Assembly: GCA_030062745.1 (NCBI GenBank) | Contig: CP099841.1 | Coordinates: 20,835,398 to 20,899,397 of the forward strand | DNA from: Capitulum mitella | Lineage: Eukaryota; Arthropoda; Thecostraca; Pollicipedomorpha; Pollicipedidae | DNA length: 64,000 bases | Direction of reading: 5' to 3' | Part shown: one piece after another, positions 44,548 through 57,170 of the stretch | Layout of the letters: each line of letters begins with the position of its first letter | Numbering within the stretch: the stretch's first letter is position 1 | Notes under the pieces: generated by a model | The model's input: the letters and a program-made list of their open reading frames with translations, nothing else | Told to the model about the DNA's origin: nothing | The model's database searches: none | Program-made: the position numbers and the translations under genes

Positions 44548-45745
44548 CCCTATTCCCGGAGGGCTAGACGGTATGGTCGATTCCCGGCAGGGGGGGCGGA
44601 TTCATCCCCCGAGATCTCGAGAACTGCTAGTCCGATTTCATCGCGACAAACGGCAATCGATTTGCCATGACGTGAACTACATTTTTATAACAAGAAATTT
44701 TCAAAATTTTGAAATGCGTGGATACAGGGGACAAAAATGTCGAAATGGGGGGTACTTTTAGACTTCTTATAACTCCTTTGTTTATCGACCGATTTCAATG
44801 AAACTGGCATGAATCGAGAGATTATGGATAGGGCTTTTACCATGGGTACACAAATCTGAAATTTTGAGAAAATTCATGGGCGTTCACAGGGTATCAAAAA
44901 TAGGAGGATTAGTTTTCTAATAACTGAATGAACAAAAGAGGCAAAAACACTTTTTTGGCTTCTGCTAGTCATGTTATGCTAAAGAAGTACAAATCGCATT
45001 ACAATGTTTGTATAATGTTAGCATAGGCGGTGCCAGGGACATGAAAAAGGAGAACTGTCATGGTCACACGTTCTTCAGATCAACCTGTGACCTTTGGCCT
45101 TAAATGACCTCCAGTGACCTTGGGGTCACTTGGAATTATCTCTTGTGCATTCAATATTGTCTGTAAACGTTTTTAATCATTTGGATTCACTCTATTTCAA
45201 AAATTTCGTTTGATGGCTATTGCGATATAGGGTACGCTCACTGATATTTTAGGTCATATTTTAGGTCATAGCTCCGTGACCCAACTTGATATCCAGCTGA
45301 AACTTGGTACAGAAGTAGAGGGCACCTTTCTACGTCATATACATTCCGGGTTTACCATTTAAAAAACGGCGCCGAAATTATTGCCAAAAAACAATTTTGA
45401 CTTTTGACCTTATACAGTGATCTCAGATAAACAAAATTACATCTGCACATTGCCCAACTATTTAGCTATACAACCATATAAAGTTTTAAGTTTTATCTTA
45501 AAAACTCTGTTTTTGGCAGGCATTTTCCTTTTACCCTCAACATGGCTAAAAATGGCCTGAGGTGCCTCCCAAAAACGTTTCCTGGCTCCGCCCCTGAGCA
45601 AAATAGAACTTTGAAATTCTGTCACGGCGCGTAGAAAGAATAGCTAGGAAAAGTCACCAAGTTTGGTGAAGCTGCGCTAAAAAGCCTGGAATTGGCAAGC
45701 AAAAAACCCGAGGGGGGCGGATTCAGCCCCCTGCCGGGAATAGGG
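44548..45745 (+). mobile_element. TTAA-flanked piggyBac-like non-autonomous element (family A, copy 1)
   Basis: TTAA lies on both sides (44544-44547 and 45746-45749). The element starts CCCTATTCCCGG and ends with its exact complement CCGGGAATAGGG. Subterminal G/C runs flank GCGGATTCA on both sides. The left end carries an extra segment (AGGGCTAGACGGTATGG) absent from the right end. It is about 1.2 kb with no transposase frame. A second copy, in opposite orientation, lies at 62148-63357. It is inserted in frequenin intron 1. Confidence 0.82.
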
Positions 45746-46062
45746 TTAAGCTTTTAATACCTTGTCTGCTAATGAACGTGCAGTATTGGCGTGGATACCT
45801 TCGAGCCCCTCTGTGTCGACAAAACATGGTTTGATATTAAGTCAACCATTTCTTAAGCCTCGCCGAGCCGGCTTCCGGACCCACATGCGCCGGGCCGGGG
45901 GTTTATCAGACCCCCACCCCTCCAGACCTCAAGAACCATAGGTCCCACAGAAAAAAGTACAACGTCGTTTGAAAGTCCTTAGTAAAACCAGAGGAAAACA
46001 TCCAGATTGTTTCCCAATAAGGCCAAAATTAAGATCACCAGAGGCCATTTTGCGTAAATCAC

Positions 46063-46095
46063 CGTGTAGACATTTTCCGCGGAAATGTCTACACG
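46063..46095. repeat. Near-perfect short palindrome
   Basis: CGTGTAGACATTT and its complement flank CCGCGG, with one extra T in the left arm. Confidence 0.9.
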
Positions 46096-47562
46096 ATCTT
46101 CAAGGTCTGTGCGTGGCTCCAAATGGGTTAGCACCGAAAAGGCCTGATATACCAAAGTGGGTAACACAAGGGCACTTGAGGCCAATTATGACCATTTCAA
46201 GCAGAGCTGAAAATGAAGGGAAGAATCAGCTTTTAGTAAGGGCAGAAGTGGCATTTTCTTGATACAGAAGGATAAGTTTTGGTTTGAATAAACCGCAAAT
46301 ATGTCTGGCACGCACATGAAGTCTACGCCTATTATATCAAGGTGAAAAAGGTCAGCCAAGGACAGTCAGCCTATTGACTCCTACACGTCTGACGTTTCTG
46401 ATGTTTGTTGCATTATCTACCGCATTACCATCAATCAGACACGATGCAGCATAAAATCCTATAACATCGACTCATGTAATATCCCTTCTACATCATAAAA
46501 TCCGTGTCACAGTTTTTCTTTCACGCAAGTGACACAAATACCGGACTTTGGGCACGGCTGCAATATAAAAACCTTATATTCTATTTTCGCGACGACAAGG
46601 GTTTTTATTTTAGCGTCCAAAAATAAGAAAGGTGAGGCGGAACAAACTGTATAGAAAGCAGGCAGGGGCGTAGTCCTTATCACCTGTGACTATAAGGAGT
46701 GCGCTCGCGTTGAAAACAAGCATAATATTTTAAAAGGTCGGATCAGGTCAGCTGGGTCAAATGGGATTAGAGCACTTTTGGAAAGTGAGTCTTTTCGATA
46801 TATTAATGCTTCCAAAGCACATATGACGAGCGATAAACATCCAAGACTGAAAACCGATGTATTATGTTCGGTTTCAAGTCTGAAAATTCGGAATAAAAAT
46901 GACCTGACTTCAGGTCACAGTCAGGACATCGAGATTCAAGACAGCAGGGTTGTTCTGTTCATTATGTTGTATCATTATGCAAGTCTGATGTCAATCAACA
47001 TATTTCATGGAATGTTGTGCGATTTTAATTTACTTCTAACATGTTTCTATTTGATACGTCCCAGGTCAATGACTTGAGTTGATCCTGAGTATAAAAATCA
47101 ACACAGTGCAAAAGTGATACATGAAAAGATTACCCGAGTTTCATGTTTCGGTGCCGTTTCGTGTTTTGGCTTTCCTTGGAAAACTTGAGTGGGATTGTCA
47201 TGAACTTCTACCCCGGCCCGGCGAAAGTTCTGACAAATTTATAATATCAAATAACAGTATGCTATTTTCCCTTGCCCCAACAAGGAATATTATATCATAA
47301 ATAACTGGTGATGTGTCATGTGAGTTATACAATCCACCACACAAAAACGATAAAGCAACAATTGACACCTATTTTGCTTTCTGATGAATAACAAAATTAC
47401 GTGAAAGTTAAAACAAATCGTCTTAATTTCCATGTATGTAACAATGTCTAGTACTAGTAAGACATATTGTGAGTCACATGACCAGCGAGGCTTACTGCGT
47501 GCTATTCAGATCTTGAAGTATATTGTAAAATATTTCTGACGCATTTCTTTTCACTTTACGTA

Positions 47563-47588
47563 CATTATATACATACATACATACATAA

Positions 47589-47634
<46 letters not shown>
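47563..47634. repeat. (TA)n microsatellite with ACAT start
   Basis: ACATACAT repeats pass into about 25 TA dinucleotides. Confidence 0.95.
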
Positions 47635-47636
<2 letters not shown>

Positions 47637-48469
47637 TAGATGTTAATTGTTCTGTCAATCTATTTACATCCAACTCACAGCAAGGTTGCGTAACACACGC
47701 GCCCAGGATATTGTTTGCTGTTATTACCGTATGGTTCAGAGCATCCGAAGAAAAACGTCTAAGCGGAAAAATATCACTCTCGGAACAGTTATGCAGACGG
47801 AAAGGGTTGTAGCTAAAGCCCAGTACATGCAGATGCAAACTGAAATAATAGCTGAGTTATGTTCTCGATTTGGTAACTAGTGGATACGAAGCTGCTTTTA
47901 AAAACGTTGAAGTTGGGCTGGGCCGGAATAGCCGCTCAATTTGATTTTCTTTTGCAAGCTGAAGTAGGACTACTCGAACTACAACTTTGTTCGTAACTGA
48001 ACTTTGGTACTTAACATTTGGCATATAGCCATATTTAGCTCGAATAAAAAATTACATAAAACGGCATTACATTAGCTTATAACGTTCATGAAAGTTCAAC
48101 ATCTGCGAAGTTGTCATAAACCCGTAAGTAACACTGGTGATAACATGTTCTCATTCCGAGCTGGTAACGGCTATTTCTGTACTTCTTTTTCCTGTATCCA
48201 AAAAAGATGATCCATCCATTCAATAAACCTCCCTGCAGACGTCAAACAAATATTGCGACCATTCATCGCGCAATTACTGACGCGTTGTTCTGCCGATTGG
48301 CCAGACGTGGCGGCGGCTTAGTCGGGGTACGGCCGGGTGCCTCCGAACGCCAGCGCGGATTTCCGGACCGGACGCTGCCAGGCCGACCGCTCAGCGCTTT
48401 TTGCCCTCGATCGGAGCCGATGAGGAGGTGGAGCGAGCAGAACCACCTCCTCCGGCGCCCGCTGCGCCG

Positions 48470-48848
48470 CCGCCGCCGGCAATGAACAACGGACGGCGGC
48501 ATCGACCACAGCACGACCCAGCTGGAGGTTGGTACACAGCAGAGAGAGGGAGGGAAGGAAGGGGAGGACGGGCCGGCCCGGCCGGCGCGCGGCCGCCACT
48601 CACAGTAGGTCTCGCTCAGCAGCTTGTCCATGGTCTCCTGCTTCAGCTTGGAGTTCTTCTTCCCCATGGCGGCGCGGCGGTACGGCTGGCTGTCGGCAGA
48701 CCCGGCCTGGTCGGCGCTCCTCTCACCGGGCGCACATGGGTCGGCAGCTCGGCGGCCACGCTCGCTCCGTCGGCGGCGCCCAGTCTCCACTGCGTTGGAG
48801 CCGCCGGCGGCGGCGGCGGCAACGGCGGCAGGGGCCAGGCGCGGCTGC

Positions 48849-48879
<31 letters not shown>

Positions 48880-48900
48880 TGCCGCGACGCCACACTGTAG
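48470..48900 (-). promoter_or_regulatory. CpG-rich frequenin 5' region
   Basis: A block dense in CpG and GCC/GGC triplets surrounds frequenin exon 1 and extends about 230 bp upstream of its ATG. It includes an interrupted (GCC)n run near 48855-48885. No TATA box was seen. Position and composition suggest the 5' UTR and a CpG-type promoter; the transcription start is not known. Confidence 0.5.
48604..48667 (-). CDS. Frq: Frequenin/NCS-1 exon 1 (start codon, myristoylation signal)
   Basis: Frequenin (NCS-1) is an N-myristoylated EF-hand calcium sensor that regulates synaptic release, Ca2+ channels and phosphatidylinositol 4-kinase. Exon 1 has 21 codons plus a T: MGKKNSKLKQETMDKLLSET and Y, before the donor GTGAGT. 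Gly2 followed by KKNS fits an N-myristoylation site. The seven exons (48667-48604, 33403-33379, 31989-31941, 30420-30331, 28927-28849, 28313-28225, 27972-27802) total 567 nt, that is 188 residues plus stop. The family is about 187-190. All junctions are GT-AG with matching phases. EF-hand 1 is degenerate as in the family, 2 and 3 are canonical, and 4 is altered. Confidence 0.98.
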
Positions 48901-48975
48901 CTCACAGCACGTCCTCTCTTCAGATCATCAAAGATAGCAGCTCAAATCGAGCGTTACATCGAGCAGCGCACAACC

Positions 48976-49908
48976 AGACTTGTAAAGGATTCAAAATCGA
49001 ATCAGAATATACTCTGATTCACCGACTCTTCTTGTGAACCAGAATCGGAATCGATTCCCTATTCAACAGCTGTGAATCGGAATCAGAATCAAAGTTACCT
49101 TTGGGCTCAAGAGTCAGAATCGAATCTATCCAGAAAATTGTTGGGATCGATTCTGGGAATCGATTTATAAATTATGGATCAGTTGAATGCATGTTTTGTT
49201 TACTTAATATTTATTACCATTTATTTACCATTACTTACCATTTAATATCGATATTTATAAGAATAGCAATCAGGTCTATTCAGCATTGAGAGCAAGTGTC
49301 TTAATGAAAACAGGAAATTAAAACTAAACGTTGAATAGAATGGAAAATTAATTATTTCTTTTACTGTTGCTATCTCCTGGTCGACATAAATGTAAGAAGC
49401 TTTATTTGTGGGTAATTCCTCGTAGACATTTCTATCCTCACCCTTGACATGAGACACGAACGTTTTTTCTTTTTTGTATTTTCGTATTTTTGCATCCTGC
49501 TTTTTCTCGCAGTGCATTAATGTTTGCATCTTCACATTAAATGCAGATTGACTTTGGACACGGGCTGTATTCCAATGCATGTGAATTTTATGCAGCACAT
49601 GATACACCTAATCATTACTCCCTAATGTTTTCCCACGATCTGTAGCAGGACTGAGGATATGACAGGACTCAGGCTTTGGCTATCGCCTTTGTGACAAAAA
49701 AGGGAATAGCACGGGTTTCCAGCAGATAATATCATGAATCATGAACCGTGAATAAAATAGATTTTTTGCAGTTAAATACGATCTTCGTACCAGAATCGAA
49801 TCGATTGCCTGTTTTCCAATCTGAATCAAAGTCAGGATCAAAATTATCTTCCTGGGATGTGAATCAGAACTGAATTGATTCCCAATGTTGTAAATCGCTT
49901 ACAAGTCT
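48976..49908 (+). mobile_element. 1-kb inverted-terminal element, copy 2
   Basis: It starts AGACTTGTAAAGGATTCA and ends TAAATCGCTTACAAGTCT. The ends carry the same GAATCAGAATC-type subterminal repeats as copy 1 at 21108-22101, including the shared phrase TCAAAATCGAATCAGAA and GAATGCATG plus TTTGTTTAC at the inner border. It is non-coding. It lies about 300 bp upstream of the frequenin start codon. Confidence 0.75.
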
Positions 49909-51508
49909 ACTCACAACCCACCTTACCGCCATGCGAAGCAGCTGATACCTCACAGCACACCCTGTCGCCATACAGAGTAGCTCAGTGTTCCTTACCATCT
50001 TACAGAGCGCCTCACAATGCCCCTTAATGTCGTCCAGAGTATTTCGCTATTCGCTTTGCCCTCGTACAAAGCAGCTCAAAGCTTGTCTCATCATTACACA
50101 TCGCCGCTCACTGCTTGTGTGTATGATATTCTGATACCACCATGTAGCACAGCTTACAACTCGCCTTCCCGTCTTGCGGAACAGCACACAGCTTGCCTTT
50201 TAATAATGCGCGGCGCTTTGTCGTTGCGGGGTAGCTCGGGGCTCAGGTTGCTGCCGTTTTGTTTGTCGATTTGGAATCTCTGGAAATATTTCATGTTTTT
50301 CAAGACAGTAAAGACTACCTGCGCTTCAAAAACAACATTAAAACCGTGTTAAAGCTATTTAAATACCAACTCTTTATCTAAACTAAATATAAGTACAGGA
50401 AACATTACCTATCAATAGATTTCGTTCCAGGATGTACGGGTAGAACAATCAGAAATGACTCTTAAAATACCTAGCAGAAGGCCGAAACCATGATTTATAT
50501 GCCAAAAGCAGGCATTAGCACATGCTAATGTATGATATGTGCTATACAGCTGTAATCTGTGGGCCTTTTAGCGATAATTGTAATATATAATAAAACGTGA
50601 TTGGGAGCCGTGTCCAAAGTGATTCCAGAGGTGATCCGTTAAGGTAAAGACTGTAACTGGCAAGTTTGGCAATGAAGAAGCCAGGAAAGTTGGAGTGATT
50701 AACCACCCTTTTTAAACGGATTTTTTTCATTGTTTTAAGATTGTGTGACACCGTATGCCGAGCATCAACCGAAACAGCAGTTTGGCATGGATGGCCTTAA
50801 TAATAAATAAATGAAAAATGAAATGAGAAACATCAATACCATCACCATTGCTGTAGAAAATCCTCATGAAAGCTGAAGGATTACAAGAACAATGAGGTTT
50901 CGGCTGCTTCATGTCACGGGAAAAGCTGTCCAGTTCTCACATATTTGTATCAATTGCTTTGATACCCCAGACTGGAGTGTAATCACACCAAATCATGTCG
51001 TTAATATTTAACGCATTGTTCCACATTCGATGCGTTGCTCAGCCGACAGACAACAAAGCATGCCGCCGGCCGTGTCGCGTGTTTGTTTGAGGTGAGCGGG
51101 TCGTGCATGTTTCAGGTACGCGGGCTGCGTGGGCCGAGAACCGCCGGACCATTCCGCCATTTTGCTCTTCCACGGGCCTGTGGGGGTTGTTTCCCTCAGT
51201 TGTTTAGGGCAGTGAGAGCCGGACAGCATATTAAACATTGAATGATGTCCATATTCCTAGAATACGCGAAGTATGTGCATACTGTGTAGCTTGATAAAAT
51301 TGTTTTCACCTTCGTACTGCTGACCCGCTACAATAAGTGCAAATTTTGCTTGACGTTAATGTGACATGACCATCGTCACATCAGTCAGTCCGCGATGAAG
51401 TTAACCGTAATGGCGATAAACATCGTCATTATCTTTATAGGTTCTCGCAATCAATCTGATAAAAATAGTGATGACTTGCGCGAAGACGATGTCATCTATC
51501 CATCTATG

Positions 51509-51513
<5 letters not shown>
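49909..51513. other. Intergenic, nothing recognised
   Basis: A degenerate phrase of the type CTCACAGCACACC/CTTACCGCCAT repeats a few times at 49910-50180. No gene or RNA was recognised. Confidence 0.55.
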
Positions 51514-51595
<82 letters not shown>

Positions 51596-51770
51596 GGGGA
51601 GAGAGAGAGAAAGAGAGGGAGAGAAGGAGAGAAGGAAAGGGAGGGAGAGAGAGAGGGAAGGGAAAGAAAAACTGAAAGAAGACAGAGAGAAAGGACAAAA
51701 TGGGAGAGGGAGAGGGGAGGCGAAAGACAAGAAGGAAGAAAGAAGGAGGAAAGGAAAAGAGAGATGTTAC
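51514..51770. repeat. (TA)n-(GA)n compound microsatellite and purine tract
   Basis: About 13 TA units are followed directly by about 24 GA units, then about 180 bp of almost pure A/G on the plus strand. Both-strand low-complexity ORFs arise from it. Confidence 0.95.
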
Positions 51771-54700
51771 TAAGTGGCTAGGTTTCCAAGTAACCAGCAG
51801 GTGTATGACCAGAGCGTTCTGATAAAACAGATTTCTCCGAGACGCCGGTGGGGTGTCACTAGTGGCTAGTTTTCAGAAGCTGTTTTATGAAACTGCGATG
51901 GAGTGTGATGAGGCGGCTTTCACTGACTTTTCACATGATGGATCCATTGTTTTGGTCAGTAGCTGTGACAGTCACGGCAACATGGCGGGTCTACTGCTCC
52001 TGTCAGTGGCCGTGACTGTCACGTTACGTGATGGGTTCCGTCCCTCTGGTCAGAGACTGTGACGGTGACGGTCATGTGATGGGTACGACCCCGTCCGGTC
52101 AGGGACTGTGACGGTCGAGGTCGGCTGATGGGTTCCGCCCTCCCAGTCAGCGTGGCTACATTGTGCGCAGGGACGCGGCCAATGAGCCGTTACGCATCTG
52201 CCACATTACCGTGCGGGTCCGACGCTATCCGGGACGTCCCGGAAGAGGCGCCCGCACGCGGCGTTAATTAGCCACTAAGCCCGCCAACAACGTAGGGAAG
52301 GTCCGGTCCAACCACCACCCAGCGATCAAAGCTGGGGGGTTGTCCCGCGACTGTCCGAAGAAAAAACGCTCATCAGAGACAGGTCGGGTGGGGGGCAATC
52401 AGTCATATCCAGCAGGGACAGTTCCCGTAATCGTTCGATGGCGAGTTTCAGGGAAGGTGCTTCACCCACGAGGATCTGCGATTGGGACAAAGCAGTGGAA
52501 CGACAACAACGTTCACCAGGAACTGCCTGCTCGTATTTCTAAGCAGAATGCTTTAAACAGCAAGGACGCAGCAAAGCCCAAAGCTGGCAGTTATAAGCAA
52601 TAACCAGTGGTGTGATGTTATCACGTTCCCGTCCCCTGAACCGCTGGTCGGGAGCATGACAAATTCGTAGAAACATAACACATGTTTAGCCTTCGAGAAA
52701 CGAGTTAGTAATCAATCTTTCTGTCTCAATACTATCCATTTGTTTGCCTCAAATGCAAAAGCATGAAAATAGCTATATCCAGCAACAGATCAGCATCAGA
52801 TTCATCCTTCAATCGACCAAAATTAAACATCTTTTTAGCCGGTCTTACGGTTGAAATATCCGTTCTCCGTGTCCCGCTAACGCGGTTGGAGGCCTACACA
52901 GAGCCGCCGGCCACCGGCGGTGGCGAAACTGCGTGATGAGCTTTTCCCAATCAGCTTGAGGCCGGGCCGTGATGTTCCCAGTTAGTACGGAGCCGGACCA
53001 TGTTGTTCCCTGTAGAGTACAGGCAGGGCAAAATTGTTCTCTATAGGACCTAGGCCGGACATTACTGTTTCTAGTGGATGTAGGCTTATCAGTGTTGTTC
53101 CCTGTAGGTGCAGGCGGGACGGCGTTGTTTTCTGTATGGTCAGACTGAGCAATGTCGTTCCGTATCAGCAGGAGGTCGGGCAGTGTTCCCCCTTGCAGGG
53201 TTCAGGCCAGGAGTTCATCACGCAGCAACAAGCGCCTTAGAGGTCAGCGGGATCGAGAAGAGGAGTCGGAGGCGTGGGCGGCTCGCAGTCGGTCGATTCG
53301 CCCAACAAGATGGCCCACTCAGTGGTAACATCAGCGCTAAATGACCCGCCCACATTATGATTCGATTCCGGATTAGACGGCCGGGACTTCTCTCCGGCAA
53401 AGTTTCGGTCGGCCGGCCTATACTTAGGCGCTTGTTAGGCGAGGCGCTCCACTTAGTTGTTCTCGGCTAATGCGACCTGGCAGACACGCCACCGCCCAGA
53501 CCGGTCGTGCTGGTCGGCACGAAATTATTTGTTTCAAAGTCTGGTGATCGGAGCTGAATTCATGAGGTTTCGAGAGCGCTCCTGTGGTTACCGGGCGAAG
53601 CGCCACATTCTGAGCCCGTAGCCTCGTACCAATCGTTCTCAGTCACCGCTGTGGTTAAACATCTAGGTGTCCGTAATCGGTGTCTGCGTCATCAAACGTG
53701 CGTTCACTAATTGATCAGTTGCTTCTTAAATCATCTGGAAAATAGCTCCTTCGGTTTTCGTTTCATCTAGACAAATTCCCGTCCAGATTATCAGCGTTAT
53801 TGGTCGGTTGAAATGCGCCAACTCTGTGGCCGATGTTCCCACCGCTCACTGCCTCCACAGATGAGTTCGCAGACACACGATTCCACGAATCCCTCCACGG
53901 ATCACTGGTTGACCAGCACCTACTAAGGTGCCTTTACATCGCAAGTTCTACTGACACTTTCGTAAACCAGCTGTTCCACCGTCCTTTCATGGACGAACAG
54001 TTTGATTTAACCTCTTCCTGGCAAGGATCCCGTCTCCCCCAAGCCCCCGCCAAGCTCCCGCCAAGCCCCCCAACCTCAGTTCCTTCATACTCAACTTATT
54101 TTGTTAGATTTCTCGTCTGCAAATGTCTCTTCTCCAGCTCTCTAACAAATAACAAGACGGGTGCGTTTAAAACACTCGCAGATGAACAAATCCACTGATC
54201 GGTTCACCCATTAAAGGGTTCACTGATCATCCATTGATCAAGATCCCCGCTGATTGGTCCACAGCTTAATGGCTTCAACAGTTCGCCCGCAAACTAACAG
54301 CCCTGCTAATACCTCCGCTAATGTCTGCCGTAAGCGAGGCCAGGGCAGAAATCTTGGAGGACGCTGCCAGCAGCCCTCGGCAGAAAGCCGCCGCCACGGA
54401 CCTCGACCGGCAGCCGGGTGGCGGCACCGCTCCCCCCCCCCTCCATCCCCCCCAATCCGGGCAATCAGCCGGCCTCAGTCGGCTCTGAAGATTGTTTACT
54501 CAGTGTCCGGCAAACAAAGCGAGCCAGACGCGCGGCAATCATGGTGGACCAGTCAGCTTCCCCTGCCGCAAAGTCAGAGCGGGTCAACGAAAACTGTCCG
54601 GAGAGGCGGGACGGGTCTTCCCTGCCCGAGAGGAGCCGGCCGGTGCGGGCCAGCAGCCGGCCGGTTCCGGCCGGTCGTCACGCTGCCGTTTTTATTGCAC

Positions 54701-55548
54701 GTCCAGTTCCGGTGTAATTTCCGTTCAATTTCACGTAGTTTCACCCTGGGGAAGCTAGCAGGAAGCGCGCTCTGCGGCGGAAAACACAGCCGCTGTGTCA
54801 GCAGGGCCCACTTTTCGTCCGACTGGACAGAGCAGAAGTGCAGGAGCACCTTCAGCTCCGCTCACGTCAGCCGCTGGCGTGAGCCGGACAAGTTGCCCCC
54901 CCCCCCCGACATTAGGAGCGTTATGTTAATCAAACAAGTCAAGTCACAGGAGTTGGTTCATTATCTAGGCCCTTATGTCTGCTTTATATCCAGTCACTGA
55001 TAATCATTCAGCATGCAGCAAAAGTGGCTTTCGGAATGGACGAGGAGAAGCAGAAAAATGCTAACAGAGCCATGTGCCGTTCAAATTTGAATACGTCTTG
55101 AACGAGTTTACAAGCATCAGTTTTGTTGGTACGAAAAGCGCCACTGGACATGCTTTCAGATCTCTTTCTTCTAAAAAACCACCAGGTGGATAAAAACGTA
55201 ATACATAGTAAAATTTCTTCTGATTTCATCTCTTCATGACGACGCAGCACAGATTCTCTGTTTACGTTCATTGGCCCACGCCCGATCGTGACGTCATGCA
55301 GCAGTTGACGATAGGTCATAGCTGAATAGAACGAACAACGACGGAATTCGCGGGGAATCTTTTCGAAACTTCGTCAGTGAAGAGGTACGATACATAATGC
55401 AGATTAGGAATCGATTTCGAGAACAAAAGCCACCACGTGGCTATCTCATTTCAAAACACGTGCTGAAGTAGAATCCTGTAACACTGACCACGTCCGTAAC
55501 AGGGTGCCCTCGTCCGACGACGGTTGCTAATTATTCACACAGCACCTA
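51771..55548. other. Intergenic, nothing recognised
   Basis: GTGACGGTCACG-like phrases recur near 51965-52110. An 87-codon ORF at 52340-52603 begins SRDCPKKK, reminiscent of a zinc-knuckle end, but has no complete CCHC. The GC-rich ORF at 54254-55000 has no recognisable domain. Confidence 0.5.
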
Positions 55549-55574
55549 TTATATATATATATATATAACGTATA

Positions 55575-55624
<50 letters not shown>
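55549..55624. repeat. (TA)n microsatellite
   Basis: About 75 bp of TA dinucleotides, interrupted by ACG and AATA. Confidence 0.95.
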
Positions 55625-55628
<4 letters not shown>

Positions 55629-57170
55629 TTCTGCTGCACCACAAATTTGCACAGGCATCAAGCCAATGTTAGTCCCGGATGAAAAGTTAACTTTTTAGTC
55701 AGTACTTCAGCGGTAACAAGGCAGCTCCTCGGGAATTTTTCCAGTCTAAGCCAAATCATAGTCGTCTAGCACCCTAACAAACAGTATGTGATGAAACTGT
55801 AACGATGCCAATGAGTGCATATTCCGTTTCCTCTCTGCGGAGTTTTAATTGGCAAACGCCTGCCCATTACGCCGGCAGTTCAGAGTAATTGCTCCGAGAG
55901 AATTCAGTCCGAACACATTGCTATTGCAAAACTGTCGCCATGTTCCCGGTTCTCGAGTCGGCACAGGAAGCAGGGCAGTAGCAAATAATTCGTCCTTGTG
56001 TTTTACAAATGTGACCACATTACCGATTTTGCCAAAGCCATGGAAACACGGAGATTATACACGTCACTATCGTTTGGAAATAGAGCGTTTTAGTGAAAAC
56101 GAACGCCATGAGTCCCTACGTCGTGCCGTATGGTCGTCGTATTCTAATTATATCGTATTTGCACTACACTAAATTCGCGAAATGAATTTGTCTAAAAGAT
56201 AATAGGCATTTTGCCCACAAAATTAATGTGACAATAACTGCACTGAATTTTCGGTTTCTTAAACATATATCTGATGACAACGAAATAAAATCTTCCTTTT
56301 TATCCGTTTCTTTCGCATTCAGACAATACCACTCATCTGATTCCAGAGCCTCCCAATTTGCATCAGCATCAGCTATGTGTGGAAAATATTTTCTTGGCAG
56401 ATCATCGCAGACGGACCGGTAATGAAGCGAGCTGGCGCCGCTGTCACGCGCGCGATAGGCGCCTAATGATGTGGCTCTTTCCACGGTGGACGCCATTCTA
56501 CCGCCTTTTCCGACATGGGTGTGAGAACAGGGCGGGAGGCCATGCCCCCTTCCCTTTGGGGAAATTCGAAACATTTCCGCCCCCTCCCACTTTTCTGGGT
56601 GTTCTTACGCCCCTGTTTTCCGATGCACGTCCGCCCCTGTTCTTGGTGGTCCGCTGGGCGGGAATACCAAACCTGCACTGGTCCCCATTGCTCCCCGTGG
56701 CAGGTGAGCGCCGCTCGCGCGACGGCCGTGGTCACGCAACGGTCTCTGGTCACCGGCCCGCTGATCGGGGCTTGACGGGAGGTGCTCGGCGCTCTGGTCC
56801 GCGTGCTGGACTCGTAAAGCCTGCGGCTGAGAATGCCGCGGACACTTCAGCGGCGTGTTCGAAAGTTCCGCCCGGCCGTGAGCGATGCGTGAGAAGAAAG
56901 CCTCGAGCGCCGGTGTCGGGCTGCCGAGTTTGCAGCGGCCGCTACGAGCCGGAGAGCTGACCGACGTCTGCCGGCCGGCGGTCCTGCGGCCCCCTGCTGC
57001 CGCCGTGCCGCGGGCGCCGGCGGGCGCGGCGCTCTGAGGTGCAGAGTCGACGTCCGTGCACCGGCGGCCGGCGGCCGGCTCCGGCGGCGGCCGGCCGGGA
57101 TCGATGGCCGTCAGCCGGCGGGCCGGCGGCGACCGCCCGGCTAATCATCGACCCCGGCAGCGGCGGCTCC
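55625..57170. other. Intergenic with a GC-rich block at 56700-57150
   Basis: The right part is very rich in CGG/CCG and CpG and borders the 20-bp minisatellite. It could be a promoter or 5' UTR, but no conserved exon was found. Confidence 0.5.

Larger units (their letters stand above)
33404..48603 (-). other. Frq: Frequenin intron 1 (15.2 kb)
   Basis: A very long first intron, with donor GTGAGT at 48603 and acceptor at 33404. It contains several minisatellites (35000-39290), a CT microsatellite, a 175-bp tandem duplication, a TTAA-flanked element (44548-45745), a short palindrome (46063-46095) and a TA tract. I found no other conserved coding exon on either strand. The ORFs around 40650-41170 are low-complexity Arg-rich frames on both strands and are not supported. 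Confidence 0.8.

Noticed and set aside
52340-52603. Retroviral-type zinc knuckle (SRDCPKKK)
   Set aside because: Only the last Cys part resembles a CCHC knuckle; the preceding C-x2-C-x4-H is absent, and no polymerase or gag frame is nearby.
54254-55000. 248-codon plus-strand ORF
   Set aside because: No domain, composition is repetitive and proline/serine-rich, and no splice context supports it.
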